Of a DNA stretch of 64,000 nucleotides, positions 49,956 to 58,436 are shown piece by piece. Source of the stretch: Mycolicibacterium vinylchloridicum (lineage in GTDB: Bacteria; Actinomycetota; Actinomycetes; Mycobacteriales; Mycobacteriaceae); the NCBI RefSeq assembly GCF_013404075.1, contig NZ_JACBJQ010000029.1:1-64000 (forward strand), given 5' to 3'. The position numbers and the translations under genes were made by a program. The notes under the pieces were generated by a model. The model was not told where the DNA came from. It saw only the letters and a program-made list of their open reading frames with translations, and did no database searches. Position 1 is the stretch's first letter, and each line of letters begins with the position of its first letter.

Positions 49956-50369
49956 GTGACCACCTCTCATCACACCCTCGGCCCCAACCGCGCGGCGCTG
50001 CAGTGGACCCTGGGAATTCTCTCGGCGATACCGATGGGCAGTGTATTGGGTGAGATCCTGCGCGGTCCCCAGGCTGTGCCCGGGGGTTCACCCGATGTGG
50101 TTCCGACCGTCGACAGCGCCCTGCGTTATGCCAACGTGTTCAAGTTCGCCGCGGGCGTCACGATCCTGCGGGAGCTCGGACGTATCGATCGATCTCCTGC
50201 CGCCACATTCGCGTTGTCCACTGTCGCAGTCGGCGGATTGGCGCGGATCGTCTCCTGGAGACAACGCGGCCGGCCGCATCCCGCGATCGTGGGGGCGATC
50301 GCCCTCGAGACCATCGGAGTGCCGATCCTGCTCTCCTGGCAGCGGCGCCAATCCGCAAAGGCGGTGTGA
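49956..50369 (+). CDS. Small membrane protein, DUF4345-like
   Basis: 137 aa protein with about four membrane segments. A first hydrophobic stretch includes TLGILSAIPMGSVLGEIL; the second half shows ALRYANVFKFAAGVTIL, TVAVGGLARIVSWRQRGRPH and AIALETIGVPILLSW. This arrangement, including the RxxSW-R-G-P block, is that of the DUF4345 family of unknown function. GTG start follows a GAGGAGACCGCC ribosome binding site. It is 4 bp from the SDR gene and under a TetR-type operator. Confidence 0.72.
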   Translation: MTTSHHTLGPNRAALQWTLGILSAIPMGSVLGEILRGPQAVPGGSPDVVPTVDSALRYANVFKFAAGVTILRELGRIDRSPAATFALSTVAVGGLARIVSWRQRGRPHPAIVGAIALETIGVPILLSWQRRQSAKAV

Positions 50370-50373
50370 GCAA

Positions 50374-51198
50374 ATGCCTTCCGCACTGGTAACCGGCGCA
50401 GGCAGAGGAATCGGCCTCGCGATCACCGAGCACATGAGCCGGCGAGGCTGGGACGTCTACGCGACCGCTCGATCCGACGCCGCCCTGAGCAGCCTCGGCC
50501 GCTTGCCGAATGTCCACCCGATTGCGCTCGACATCACCGACCGCTCTGCGATCTCAGCACTTGCCGAACACCTTCCCTGCGAGCTCGACGGCGTCGTCAA
50601 CAACGCCGGCATCATCGTCAACGGGCCGATCGAGGGACTGTCGCTCGACAATCTGGTACGACAGCTCGACGTCAATGTCATCTCGCAGATCGCGGTGACG
50701 CAGGCGGTACTGCCAAGCATTCGGGCAGCTGGAGGCCGGGTGGTGTTCATGTCCTCGGTCAGCGGGTTGATCACCACACCGGGCACCGGCGCCTATACCG
50801 CTTCGAAGTACGCGATCGAGTCCCTGGCCGATGCACTCCGGATGGAATTGCGGCCGTGGCGGATTCGCGTTTCGCTCATCGAGCCGGGACCGATCCGTAC
50901 CGATATGTGGGCTGACGTGCTCGATGACTACGACCGGATGACCGCCGAACTCAGTGACGAGCACCGCCGACTGTATGCCTCACACCTGGCCGGGAGCCGG
51001 AAGTTGTTGGGACGTATGCAGAAGCTTGCCGCCGATCCCAAGAGGGTGACGAAGGCAGTGGAGCACGCGCTGACATCGAGGCGCCCCAAACGCCGTTACC
51101 TGTTGGATCTGGTCAGCCGCACCCAGAAAGCGGCCATCGCAATCACGCCGACCGCGGTCAGCGATGCAGCGCTGGCTGCAGCAACCACATCGAAATGA
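50374..51198 (+). CDS. SDR family oxidoreductase
   Basis: Short-chain dehydrogenase of 274 aa with classical motifs TGAGRGIG, NNAGIIV, the catalytic Ser region MSSVSGLI, YTASKYAIES and EPGPIRTDMW. The C-terminal region (LLDLVSRTQKAAIAI) is extended, as in 17beta-hydroxysteroid-type SDRs. ATG 50374 gives an N-terminus three residues before the Rossmann strand. It is probably transcribed with the DUF4345-like gene. Substrate unknown. Confidence 0.85.
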   Translation: MPSALVTGAGRGIGLAITEHMSRRGWDVYATARSDAALSSLGRLPNVHPIALDITDRSAISALAEHLPCELDGVVNNAGIIVNGPIEGLSLDNLVRQLDVNVISQIAVTQAVLPSIRAAGGRVVFMSSVSGLITTPGTGAYTASKYAIESLADALRMELRPWRIRVSLIEPGPIRTDMWADVLDDYDRMTAELSDEHRRLYASHLAGSRKLLGRMQKLAADPKRVTKAVEHALTSRRPKRRYLLDLVSRTQKAAIAITPTAVSDAALAAATTSK

Positions 51199-51246
51199 CG
51201 GGCCCCGGCGACACCGCCTTGCCGGTGAGCGACGCCACATCAGAAA

Positions 51247-51264
51247 CAAACCGATCGGTATACG
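51247..51264. promoter_or_regulatory. TetR-type operator before the hydrolase gene
   Basis: CAAACCGATCGGTATACG with a perfect ACCGATCGGT core, 14 bp before the ATG of the alpha/beta hydrolase, followed by a GAGGAGA ribosome binding site. Confidence 0.74.
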
Positions 51265-51277
51265 TTGAGGAGAGATC

Positions 51278-52189
51278 ATGACAGACAAGCGCGGCACCCG
51301 ACCCGAAGCGGCACACCACACACACGCAGCGAGCGCCGGCAAAGACGGCACGTCGTACCGGAATGCGCCGACGAAATCGGTGTCGGTGGACGGGACGCAG
51401 TTCGTCTACCGGGAACTGGGCATCGATTCCGGCATACCGGTGATCTTCCTCAACCACCTGGCCGCCAACCTCGATAACTGGGATCCCCGCGTTGTCGACG
51501 GCATCGCGGCCAAACACCACGTGATCACCTTCGACAACCGCGGCGTCGGCGGTTCGGCGGGCAAGACACCGGACACCGTCGAGGCGATGGCACACGACGC
51601 GGTGGCGTTCATCCGCGCGCTGGGATTCGATCAGGTCGACCTACTGGGGTTCTCGCTGGGCGGGATGGTTTCGCAAGTGATCGCTCAACAGGAACCCGCA
51701 CTCGTCCGCAAGATCATCCTCGCCGGTACCGGACCCGCCGGAGGCGAAGGCATCGCCGACGTGACGAGACTGACCTACCTTGACACACTGCACGCCTACG
51801 CCACCTTCAAGGACCCCAAGGAACTTCTCTTCTTCACGAGGACGAAGCACGGAAAATCCGAGGCGCGCGCGTTCATCAAGCGATTGAAGGAGCGCACGAA
51901 CGATCGGGACAAAGCGATGGCGATCGGAGCATTCCGTCAGCAGCTCAAAGCGATTCACGCCTTTGGTCTGCAGACACCCGCCGACTTGTCACGCATCCAC
52001 CAGCCCGTACTCGTGGCCAACGGCGACAACGACCGCATGGTGCCCACAAGCAACTCCTACGACCTGGCCCACCGCCTACCCAACGCCACTCTGCGCATCT
52101 ACTCCGATGCCGGGCACGGTGGCATCTTCCAAGCCCACCAACGCTTCGTTCCGGAGGCACTCGAATTTCTGGGATCGGTGAACTCATGA
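51278..52189 (+). CDS. Alpha/beta hydrolase
   Basis: Alpha/beta-hydrolase-fold enzyme of 303 aa. The oxyanion motif reads NHLAAN, nucleophile GFSLGGM, acid in NGDNDRMVP and His in SDAGHGGIF. A 40-residue N-terminal extension precedes the fold. The group includes esterases, C-C hydrolases and perhydrolases. It overlaps the following SDR gene as ATGA, and both are under the same TetR-type operator. Substrate unknown. Confidence 0.85.
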   Translation: MTDKRGTRPEAAHHTHAASAGKDGTSYRNAPTKSVSVDGTQFVYRELGIDSGIPVIFLNHLAANLDNWDPRVVDGIAAKHHVITFDNRGVGGSAGKTPDTVEAMAHDAVAFIRALGFDQVDLLGFSLGGMVSQVIAQQEPALVRKIILAGTGPAGGEGIADVTRLTYLDTLHAYATFKDPKELLFFTRTKHGKSEARAFIKRLKERTNDRDKAMAIGAFRQQLKAIHAFGLQTPADLSRIHQPVLVANGDNDRMVPTSNSYDLAHRLPNATLRIYSDAGHGGIFQAHQRFVPEALEFLGSVNS

Positions 52190-52881
52190 CCTCACTCGCC
52201 GGCCAGGCCGTGCTGGTCACCGGAGCCAATCGGGGCATGGGCCGCGAATACGTAGCGCAGCTTCTCGACCGGGGAGCCACGAAAGTCTATGCCGGTGCCC
52301 GTGTTCCGCGGGCAGTCAAGGTGGAAGACCCACGCGTCGTTGCGCTCCGGCTCGATGTCACTGACGCAGCATCGGTCGCCAACGCCGCCCAGACAGCCCC
52401 CGACGTCAGCGTTCTCATCAACAACGCCGGCATCGCCCGCGGGGCTTCGGTGCTCGATCATGACTCCTCTGCACTCCGAGAGGAGATGGAGACCAACTTG
52501 TTCGGTCCGCTGGCCACTGCGGCGGCCTTCGCCGATCGAATCGCAGCGAGGTCCGGCGCCATCGTCAACGTGGCCTCGGTGCTCGCGTGGATGCCCGTCG
52601 GCGCGAGCTATGGGGTGACGAAGGCCGCGTTGTGGAGCGCCACCGACTCGATGCGGCTCGAATTGGGGTCGCGCGGCGTGCAGGTGGTGGGCGTCTACGT
52701 GGGACTAGTGGACACCGACATGGCCGCGTTTGCGGATAGCCCGAAAGCCGCCGCCGCGGACGTCGTGCGCCAGGTGCTCGACGGCATCGAGTCCGGCGCT
52801 GACGAGGTTTTGGCGGACGAGATGACCCGCCAGGTGCGCGCACACATGAACCTGTCGATCGGTGAGCGGCTACGCGGGTGA
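52186..52881 (+). CDS. SDR family oxidoreductase
   Basis: Short-chain dehydrogenase of 231 aa: TGANRGMGREYV, NNAGIARG, VNVASVLAW and the catalytic YGVTK. The N-terminal TGxNRGxG and lack of C-terminal membrane-type extension point to a soluble reductase. It overlaps the hydrolase as ATGA and is the last gene of the TetR-controlled group. The 238 bp that follow hold two distinct palindromes and no gene. Confidence 0.85.
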   Translation: MTSLAGQAVLVTGANRGMGREYVAQLLDRGATKVYAGARVPRAVKVEDPRVVALRLDVTDAASVANAAQTAPDVSVLINNAGIARGASVLDHDSSALREEMETNLFGPLATAAAFADRIAARSGAIVNVASVLAWMPVGASYGVTKAALWSATDSMRLELGSRGVQVVGVYVGLVDTDMAAFADSPKAAAADVVRQVLDGIESGADEVLADEMTRQVRAHMNLSIGERLRG

Positions 52882-52974
52882 CGTATCGCGACGTCCTCGT
52901 GTGACAGAGCGCATCTCTGGCCGTCGCCGCCGCCGTCGTGGTTCGACTGCCGGCCCAATTCCAGATCGACTCCT

Positions 52975-52987
52975 CCCCCTTTGGGGG
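52975..52987. promoter_or_regulatory. CCCCC-TTT-GGGGG palindrome before the aldehyde dehydrogenase gene
   Basis: A perfect 5-bp inverted repeat in CTCCCCCTTTGGGGGTA, 133 bp before the aldehyde dehydrogenase start. Related elements occur at 56968, 57987, 58360 and 59986. The nearby GAF-LuxR regulators are candidates to bind it. Confidence 0.6.
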
Positions 52988-53009
52988 TACGCCGATAGAG
53001 GGATCTTTT

Positions 53010-53020
53010 CGGTCTGACCA
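53010..53020. promoter_or_regulatory. FadR-type operator before the aldehyde dehydrogenase gene
   Basis: CGGTCTGACCA followed by TAATAAG and preceded by TTTT, matching the sites at 24084 and 58685 except for the first base. It lies 22 bp downstream of the CCCCC-TTT-GGGGG element, so activator and repressor sites may be combined. Confidence 0.75.
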
Positions 53021-53119
53021 TAATAAGAATTGAACTTTACGGGGCGTCGCGGCACCCTGAACGGTGACAGCGATCACATATTTGCCGAAGATCGGCGACG
53101 TCACTTACAGGAGGCACCG

Positions 53120-54568
53120 ATGCCAGCGATCGACTACCGCCAGCTCTACCTTGGAGGTCAGTGGACCGATCCGGCAACCGTGGCCACAATCGACGTTCAT
53201 TCCCCCACCACAGAGGAGTTGATCGGTTCGGTCCCGCGCGGGAGCGAGGCCGACGTCGACACCGCGGTCGCGGCCGCGAGGGGGGCATTCGACGATCCCG
53301 ATGGCTGGGCCTCTTGGCACCCCAAGCAGCGTGGCGAGGCGTTGGAGCAGTTCGCCGCCGAGCTCGACGCGCGTGGCGCCGAGACCGCCGCCCGGGTGTC
53401 GATGCAAAACGGAATGCCCATCTGGCTGGCCCACCAATTCGAGACGGCCTTTCCTCCCCTGCTGCTCCGGTACTACAGCGACGTGATGAACAGTGCCCCG
53501 ATCGAGGAGGAACGCCAGGGCATGCTCGGTGGCACCTCCCTGGTGTCGCGTCAGCCGGTGGGTGTCGTCGGTGCGATCGTGCCGTGGAATGTCCCGCAGG
53601 GCATTTCGTTCCTGAAAATTGCACCCGCGCTCGCGGCCGGCTGCACCATGGTGCTCAAGCCGGCGGAGGAGACCGTCCTCGATGCCTTCCTGATGGCCGA
53701 GGCGGCAGTTGCTGCCGGGCTGCCACCCGGCGTCCTCAACGTCGTCCCGGGGGGCCGCGACCTCGGCGCCTACCTGGTGTCACACCCGGGCATCGACAAG
53801 GTGTCGTTCACCGGTTCCACCGCCGCGGGCCGTGCCATCGCCGAGATGTGCGGACGCCTTCTCCGTCCGGTGACACTGGAACTGGGCGGGAAGTCCGCGG
53901 CCATCGTGCTCGACGACGCCGACCTCAGCGCATCGATCGAGGCGTTCTTCGGCGCCACGTTGCTCAACAACGGCCAGATCTGCTGGTTGAACACCAGGGT
54001 GCTGGCACCGCGCAGCCGCTACACCGAAATCGTCGACACCATCACCGATCTGGCCCGATCACTGACCATCGGGGATCCGCTGGACCCCGAGACCAAGATC
54101 GGCCCGCTGGTGTCGAGTCGGCAACGCGAGCGTGTGGAAGGCTACATCGCCAAAGGCAAAGAAGAAGGCCGGTTGACCACAGGTGGTTCCCGGCCCGCGG
54201 GACTGGACCAGGGCTGGTTCGTCGAGCCCACAGTGTTCGCCGATGTCGACAACAACGCCACGATCTCTCGCGAGGAGATCTTCGGGCCGGTGCTGTCGGT
54301 GATCCCATACGGCGACGAGAGCGAGGCCGTCGCGATCGCCAATGACTCCAATTACGGTCTCGGCGGGACGGTTTGGTCGGCCGACACCGAGCGCGCGACG
54401 GATATCGCCCGCAAAGTGCGCTCGGGCACCATCGGGGTCAACCACTACGTCAACGAGCCGGTAGCCCCCTTCGGCGGAATCAAGGAGAGCGGCATGGGCC
54501 GTGAAATGGGGCCCGAGGGACTGGCCGCATTCCAGGTCTACAAGTCGATCTACTTGCCGCCGGCCTAG
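53120..54568 (+). CDS. Aldehyde dehydrogenase
   Basis: NAD(P)-dependent aldehyde dehydrogenase of 482 aa with catalytic Glu254 in LELGGKSA, Cys288 in NNGQICWLN, the cofactor segment SFTGSTAAGR, and PWNVP. It would oxidise an aldehyde to the carboxylate used by the CoA ligases. ATG 53120 has an ideal CAGGAGGCACCG before it; the frame is open upstream but lies past the operator. Followed 14 bp later by the first GAF-LuxR gene. It fits as the last step of a P450-alcohol-aldehyde upper pathway. Confidence 0.93.
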   Translation: MPAIDYRQLYLGGQWTDPATVATIDVHSPTTEELIGSVPRGSEADVDTAVAAARGAFDDPDGWASWHPKQRGEALEQFAAELDARGAETAARVSMQNGMPIWLAHQFETAFPPLLLRYYSDVMNSAPIEEERQGMLGGTSLVSRQPVGVVGAIVPWNVPQGISFLKIAPALAAGCTMVLKPAEETVLDAFLMAEAAVAAGLPPGVLNVVPGGRDLGAYLVSHPGIDKVSFTGSTAAGRAIAEMCGRLLRPVTLELGGKSAAIVLDDADLSASIEAFFGATLLNNGQICWLNTRVLAPRSRYTEIVDTITDLARSLTIGDPLDPETKIGPLVSSRQRERVEGYIAKGKEEGRLTTGGSRPAGLDQGWFVEPTVFADVDNNATISREEIFGPVLSVIPYGDESEAVAIANDSNYGLGGTVWSADTERATDIARKVRSGTIGVNHYVNEPVAPFGGIKESGMGREMGPEGLAAFQVYKSIYLPPA

Positions 54569-54582
54569 GAATAGAGGACACC

Positions 54583-55737
54583 ATGTCTGCAGACACCACG
54601 CACGAGGTCGAGCGAACCCGCGAGATTATCAGTGCTACAAGCGATTTACTGTCGATCGATGATCTGTGCCCACTGCCTGCCGACGGCGATCTTCAGGCCA
54701 GCAACACCGCACTGAAGACCACCCGCCAGGCACTACTCCACGCTCTGGAGGGCGGGGCCGAGGAATCCACCGGCGTGCCCAAAGTCAAAGCCGCTGCCCT
54801 GGCGCTGGGCACGGTCTCCGTCGAGTCGGACGTCAAGGACGCGCTCATCCAGCAGCGCGCCGAAGTCGCGCTCGGAGTTCGGGATGCGTTGTCCGCGCTG
54901 CGAAACGCACCTTCGGCCGGGGTGCTTGCCGAGCGTGCGCCTATCGAAGCACGACGGATCGGCTTCCGAAGGGCGCTGTTCTCCAAGATCGAGCAGGGCA
55001 CCTGGATGGCCAGGACGGCGTTCGCCGTCGATGATCCGGAATTCGGCGAGGAGATCGTCGCCATCGGGCGCGCGAATCCCCGTCAGCTCAACGGACCGCT
55101 GATCGAAAGCGAGATGGTGCGTCGATGCACTCCGGTGGTCGTCTGTGATCCGCAGTCGAACCCGCGGGTGCACACCGAGTTCATCCGATATACCGGCACC
55201 ATCGGCTACGTGGCCGCACCGATCACCGCGTGGGGAGTTCCCGTTGCGATGATGCACGCGGATCGCGACATTGATTGCGCCGTAGACGAATTCGACCGCT
55301 ACATATTGGGAACATACGCCGAGGGCCTGGGCATGGCGATCGAGCGTGCCCAGCTCATGGAGCGGCTGCAGGCGGTGCGGCGGGCCACTGCCGACTATCT
55401 GTCCGGAGTCAACGCCATCGCCGACGACTTCACCGCCGATGTCCTCGAGAGCGCCGAACTCAGTCTCGACCCCCCCGCCGAGGCCGGCAGGAGCCAGGGG
55501 TCGATGCTGTCCGACGAACGCGGGGAGCGTCTGACGCCACGCGAATGGGACGTGCTGCGGAACCTGGCTTCGGGCAAGACAAATGCCCAGATAGCCGTCG
55601 GCCTGTTCGTCACCGAAGGCACAGTCAAGTCCCATGTCAAGCACATTCTGCGGAAGCTGGGCGCCACCAACCGGACTGAGGCGGTGGCGCGGTATCACCG
55701 ACTCACCTCGGCCGCCGGCCCCGCCAAGGCCGGTTAG
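54583..55737 (+). CDS. GAF-LuxR transcriptional regulator (copy 1)
   Basis: Regulator of 384 aa. N-terminal helical region (about 1-110), a central GAF-like sensor (about 115-270; RIGFRRALFSKIEQGTWMA, GYVAAPITAWGVPVAMMHAD), and a C-terminal LuxR/NarL helix-turn-helix (about 315-375) with LTPREWDVLRNLASGKTNAQ and GTVKSHVKHILRKLGATNRTE split by normal spacing. No receiver domain is present, so control is by ligand or partner, not by phosphorylation. It has the same length and layout as the regulator at 58825. AGAGGA precedes the ATG, and it follows the aldehyde dehydrogenase in one transcript. A strong terminator lies 5 bp after it. Confidence 0.88.
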   Translation: MSADTTHEVERTREIISATSDLLSIDDLCPLPADGDLQASNTALKTTRQALLHALEGGAEESTGVPKVKAAALALGTVSVESDVKDALIQQRAEVALGVRDALSALRNAPSAGVLAERAPIEARRIGFRRALFSKIEQGTWMARTAFAVDDPEFGEEIVAIGRANPRQLNGPLIESEMVRRCTPVVVCDPQSNPRVHTEFIRYTGTIGYVAAPITAWGVPVAMMHADRDIDCAVDEFDRYILGTYAEGLGMAIERAQLMERLQAVRRATADYLSGVNAIADDFTADVLESAELSLDPPAEAGRSQGSMLSDERGERLTPREWDVLRNLASGKTNAQIAVGLFVTEGTVKSHVKHILRKLGATNRTEAVARYHRLTSAAGPAKAG

Positions 55738-55742
55738 TCACA

Positions 55743-55785
55743 CGCACGAATGGGGGGCGCTCATCGAGCGCCCCGCATTCGTGCG
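55743..55785. terminator. Strong bidirectional terminator hairpin
   Basis: Two nested stems: CGCACGAAT (55743-55751) pairs with ATTCGTGCG (55777-55785), and GGGGCGCT (55754-55761) pairs with AGCGCCCC (55767-55774) around a CATCG loop. It lies exactly between the convergent luxR and alcohol dehydrogenase genes. Confidence 0.9.
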
Positions 55786-55791
55786 AATCTA

Positions 55792-56898
55792 CTAGAACCG
55801 GATCACTCCGCGAATATTGCGACCAGCCAACATGTCCTCGTAGCCCTGGTTGATGTCGTCGAGCGTGTACTCGGTGGTGATCAGCTCGTCGAGCTTCAAG
55901 TCACCGAGGGTGTACATCTCCAGGTACCTGGGGATGTCGTGGCGGGGGTTCGACGAACCGAACAGTGAGCCGTGGATCGACTTCTCGTAGAGCGTGAGTT
56001 CGAACAGCGATCCGTCCATGGTCAGCTCGGTGGGATGACCGATGGCGGTGACGATCACCTTCCCGCGCCGACCCACGAGGCTCAGTGCCTCACCGACATA
56101 CGCGCCCTCGGCGGTGTCGGTCGTGATGACGCATGCGTCGGCCATCACACCACGCGTCAGGTCGGTGATGAGTGCCTGCGCCTCAGCGACATTGGCGGCG
56201 GTGTGGGTGGCACCGAACTCGATGGCCTTGGCACGCTTGTATTCGACGGGGTCGACGGCCACGATGTAGCGCGCGCCGGCACCCTTGGCGCCTTGCACAG
56301 CATTGGCCCCGATGCCGCCGATACCCATGATCACGACGGCGTCACCGGGACGCACGCCGGCTGTGTTCACGACGCTGCCGTACCCGGTGGGAACGCAGCA
56401 GCCGATTACCGCGGCACGGTCCAGCGGGCTGCCCGCGTCGACCTTGACCACCGAAGCCATCGGCACGACGGTGTACTCCGAGAAGGTTCCGAGCAGACAC
56501 ATCTGGCCCAGGCCTTGTCCGCGGGCATGGAATCGGTACGTTCCGTCGAGCTGCGGGCCCTGGATGATGTGCGCACCAAGGTCACACAGATTGGTCATGC
56601 CCCGCGCACAGTGCGAGCACTTCCCGCATGCGGGCAGAAAGCTCAGGACCACCGAGTCGCCCGCGGCGACGTCGGTGACGCCGGGGCCGACGTCGGCCAC
56701 GATGCCGGCGCCCTCATGGCCGCCGACGTAGGGCAGCGGAACCGGGATGTCGCCGGTGACCAGGTGGTAATCCGAGTGGCACAGACCGCTGGCGACCAGT
56801 TTGATCAGAACCTCGCCCTCCTTGGGCGGATCGAGCTCCACCTCCTCGACCTGCCACTTCTCGCCAGTTCCCCACAGGACAGCAGCCTTCGTCCGCAC
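55792..56898 (-). CDS. Zinc alcohol dehydrogenase, NDMA-dependent (mycofactocin-linked) family
   Basis: Zinc-dependent MDR alcohol dehydrogenase of 368 aa. Catalytic zinc ligands Cys40 and His61, structural zinc Cys91/94/97/105, Rossmann motif IMGIGGIGANAVQGAKGAGA split at its core, and the terminal LAGRNIRGVIRF. The sequence fits the actinobacterial NDMA-dependent/Rxyl_3153-type alcohol dehydrogenases that are tied to the redox cofactor mycofactocin. It would oxidise a primary alcohol to the aldehyde for the dehydrogenase at 53120. GTG 56898 follows GAGAGG. A CCCC-TT-GGGG-type element lies 70 bp upstream. Confidence 0.9.
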   Translation of the reverse strand: MRTKAAVLWGTGEKWQVEEVELDPPKEGEVLIKLVASGLCHSDYHLVTGDIPVPLPYVGGHEGAGIVADVGPGVTDVAAGDSVVLSFLPACGKCSHCARGMTNLCDLGAHIIQGPQLDGTYRFHARGQGLGQMCLLGTFSEYTVVPMASVVKVDAGSPLDRAAVIGCCVPTGYGSVVNTAGVRPGDAVVIMGIGGIGANAVQGAKGAGARYIVAVDPVEYKRAKAIEFGATHTAANVAEAQALITDLTRGVMADACVITTDTAEGAYVGEALSLVGRRGKVIVTAIGHPTELTMDGSLFELTLYEKSIHGSLFGSSNPRHDIPRYLEMYTLGDLKLDELITTEYTLDDINQGYEDMLAGRNIRGVIRF

Positions 56899-56967
56899 GG
56901 CGCACCTCTCGACTCAATACCGGGACTTCGTGAGGCCATCGTCACCCCGACGACGGCCGGGAGGCAT

Positions 56968-56981
56968 CTCCCTGAAGGGGT
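56968..56981. promoter_or_regulatory. CCCC/GGGG palindrome before the alcohol dehydrogenase gene
   Basis: Read on the gene strand it is CCCCTTCAGGGAG, followed by ATG as at 57987 and 59986. It lies 70 bp before the alcohol dehydrogenase start. Confidence 0.45.
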
Positions 56982-57021
56982 GTATTTGGTGTCCGCTTTG
57001 GGTTGGCTGTACCGAATCGCC

Positions 57022-57936
57022 CTAGAAGTAGCGCGGAAACCGGCTCCAATCAGGTGTGCGCTTCTCCAGGAACGCGTCGCGCCCCTCGACGGCCTCGTCG
57101 GTCATGTAAGCCAGTCGGGTGGCCTCGCTGGCGAAGATCTGCTGACCAACCAGACCGTCGTCGAGAAGGTTGAACGCGAACTTCAGCATGCGTTGAGCCT
57201 GAGGGGATTTGCCGTTGATGGCCGCGGCCCATTGCAGACCGACGTTCTCCAGTTCGGCATGGTCGACAACGCGGTTGACCGCACCCATCTCATGCATCTG
57301 CTGAGCGGTGTACGCCTCACCGAGGAAGAAGATCTCGCGAGCGAACTTCTGACCCACTTGCTTGGCCAGGTACGCGCTGCCGTAGCCGCCGTCGAAGGAT
57401 CCGACGTCGGCATCGGTCTGCTTGAACCTGGCATGCTCGCGACTGGCCAAGGTCAGGTCACACGTCACATGCAGGCTGTGTCCGCCACCGGCAGCCCATC
57501 CGTTGACCAGGCAGACCACCACCTTCGGCATGAACCTGATCAGTCGCTGCACCTCCATGATGTGGAGCCGTCCGGCACGCGCGACGTCGACGGTATCGGC
57601 GGTCTCCCCTGACGCGTAGTGATATCCGCTTCGGCCACGGATCCGTTGATCGCCACCGGAGCAGAACGCCCACCCACCGTCCTTGGGCGACGGCCCGTTC
57701 CCGGTCAGCAGGACCACTCCGACATCCGGCGACATCCGGGCGTGATCGAGCACTCGATAAAGTTCGTCGACGGATCGGGGGCGGAAGGCATTTCGCACTT
57801 CTGGACGATTGAATGCCACTCGGACCGTCGGCTGTCCGACGCCGTTGAGCATGTGCCGGTGATAGGTGATGTCGGTGAGATCCTCGAAGCCCTCGACGGG
57901 CACCCACAGCGACGGGTCAAACGGGTTGTCAGTCAC
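57022..57936 (-). CDS. menB: 1,4-dihydroxy-2-naphthoyl-CoA synthase (MenB) or paralogue
   Basis: Crotonase-fold MenB of 304 aa. It follows M. tuberculosis MenB almost residue for residue in remembered segments: AFCSGGDQRIRGRSGYHY, VDVARAGRLHI, TDADVGSFDGGYGSAYLA with the conserved Asp, and the C-terminal DWSRFPRYF. MenB closes the second ring of menaquinone by Dieckmann-type condensation; its relative BadI runs a ring-opening hydrolysis. No other men gene lies here; neighbours are an alcohol dehydrogenase, ferredoxin and P450. It is either a relocated menB or a second copy recruited to ring chemistry. GTG 57936 start; a regulatory palindrome lies 51 bp upstream. Confidence 0.88.
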   Translation of the reverse strand: MTDNPFDPSLWVPVEGFEDLTDITYHRHMLNGVGQPTVRVAFNRPEVRNAFRPRSVDELYRVLDHARMSPDVGVVLLTGNGPSPKDGGWAFCSGGDQRIRGRSGYHYASGETADTVDVARAGRLHIMEVQRLIRFMPKVVVCLVNGWAAGGGHSLHVTCDLTLASREHARFKQTDADVGSFDGGYGSAYLAKQVGQKFAREIFFLGEAYTAQQMHEMGAVNRVVDHAELENVGLQWAAAINGKSPQAQRMLKFAFNLLDDGLVGQQIFASEATRLAYMTDEAVEGRDAFLEKRTPDWSRFPRYF

Positions 57937-57986
57937 GGTGCGAACATAGGCCCAGATTCGTTGCGAGGGTTTCGACCTGGCGGCAG

Positions 57987-58003
57987 TCCCCTCTTTTGGG
58001 GGA
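57987..58003. promoter_or_regulatory. CCCC-TCTTTT-GGGG element between menB and the 102-aa gene
   Basis: TCCCCTCTTTTGGGGGA, arms TCCCC and GGGGGA. It lies 51 bp from the menB start and 91 bp from the divergent small gene, and matches the sites at 52975 and 59986 in its CTTTTGGGGGAT core. Confidence 0.5.
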
Positions 58004-58093
58004 TGAAAGTTCGCCCGCCTGGGACTCGTCGGGCGAGCACCGCCGAACTAGCGTCGATCGTAGTTGCTACCGGGCACAGCCGGGAGGTGCGAG

Positions 58094-58402
58094 GTGTCGG
58101 ACATCTGGAAATCGGTCGAGATCTTTCTGCCCAGCGATATGCCGAAGGACGCTGTCCGCGACACTCTGCTGGATGAAATCATCTGCACCGCAACCGACGC
58201 CGGTGACTTCGTGCATCGGCTTCGCGTCGGGGGCAGCGTGCCCCATGCCGACGGCTGGCGGAAGTGGACTGCGTCATACCTTCCCGGTCCGCCTGGAGTA
58301 TTCCGCTGCAATCGGTTGCTCGGGCCGGGCGCAGATACCTCTTCTGGTCCCGGAGAAACTCCTCTTTCGGGGACTGACGCGGTCAGCATCCCGGTGGTGT
58401 GA
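58094..58402 (+). CDS. Hypothetical protein upstream of ferredoxin
   Basis: Open frame of 102 aa from GTG 58094 with a GGGAGGTGCGAG ribosome binding site. The first 70 residues (IFLPSDMPKDAVRDTLLDEI, DAGDFVHRLRVGG) look like a folded protein with balanced composition; the last 30 are Gly/Ser/Pro-rich. No family was recognised. A regulatory-looking CTCCTCTTTCGGGGA lies inside its 3' end, so the true gene may be shorter or the element may be chance. Position between menB and a P450 ferredoxin suggests a role in the oxygenase system, but nothing in the sequence shows it. Confidence 0.5.
   Translation: MSDIWKSVEIFLPSDMPKDAVRDTLLDEIICTATDAGDFVHRLRVGGSVPHADGWRKWTASYLPGPPGVFRCNRLLGPGADTSSGPGETPLSGTDAVSIPVV
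58360..58374. promoter_or_regulatory. Possible CTCC-TTT-GGGG element before ferredoxin
   Basis: CTCCTCTTTCGGGGA, similar to the elements at 57987 and 59986, 63 bp before the ferredoxin ATG but within the end of the preceding open frame. Confidence 0.35.
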
Positions 58403-58436
58403 TGAGGAACGTCGTCCATCAAGGAGGAGAGGGCTG

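Noticed and set aside
55972..57612. 546-aa plus-strand frame
   Set aside because: Antisense to the alcohol dehydrogenase and menB, with His/Asp/Gly-rich wrong-frame composition.
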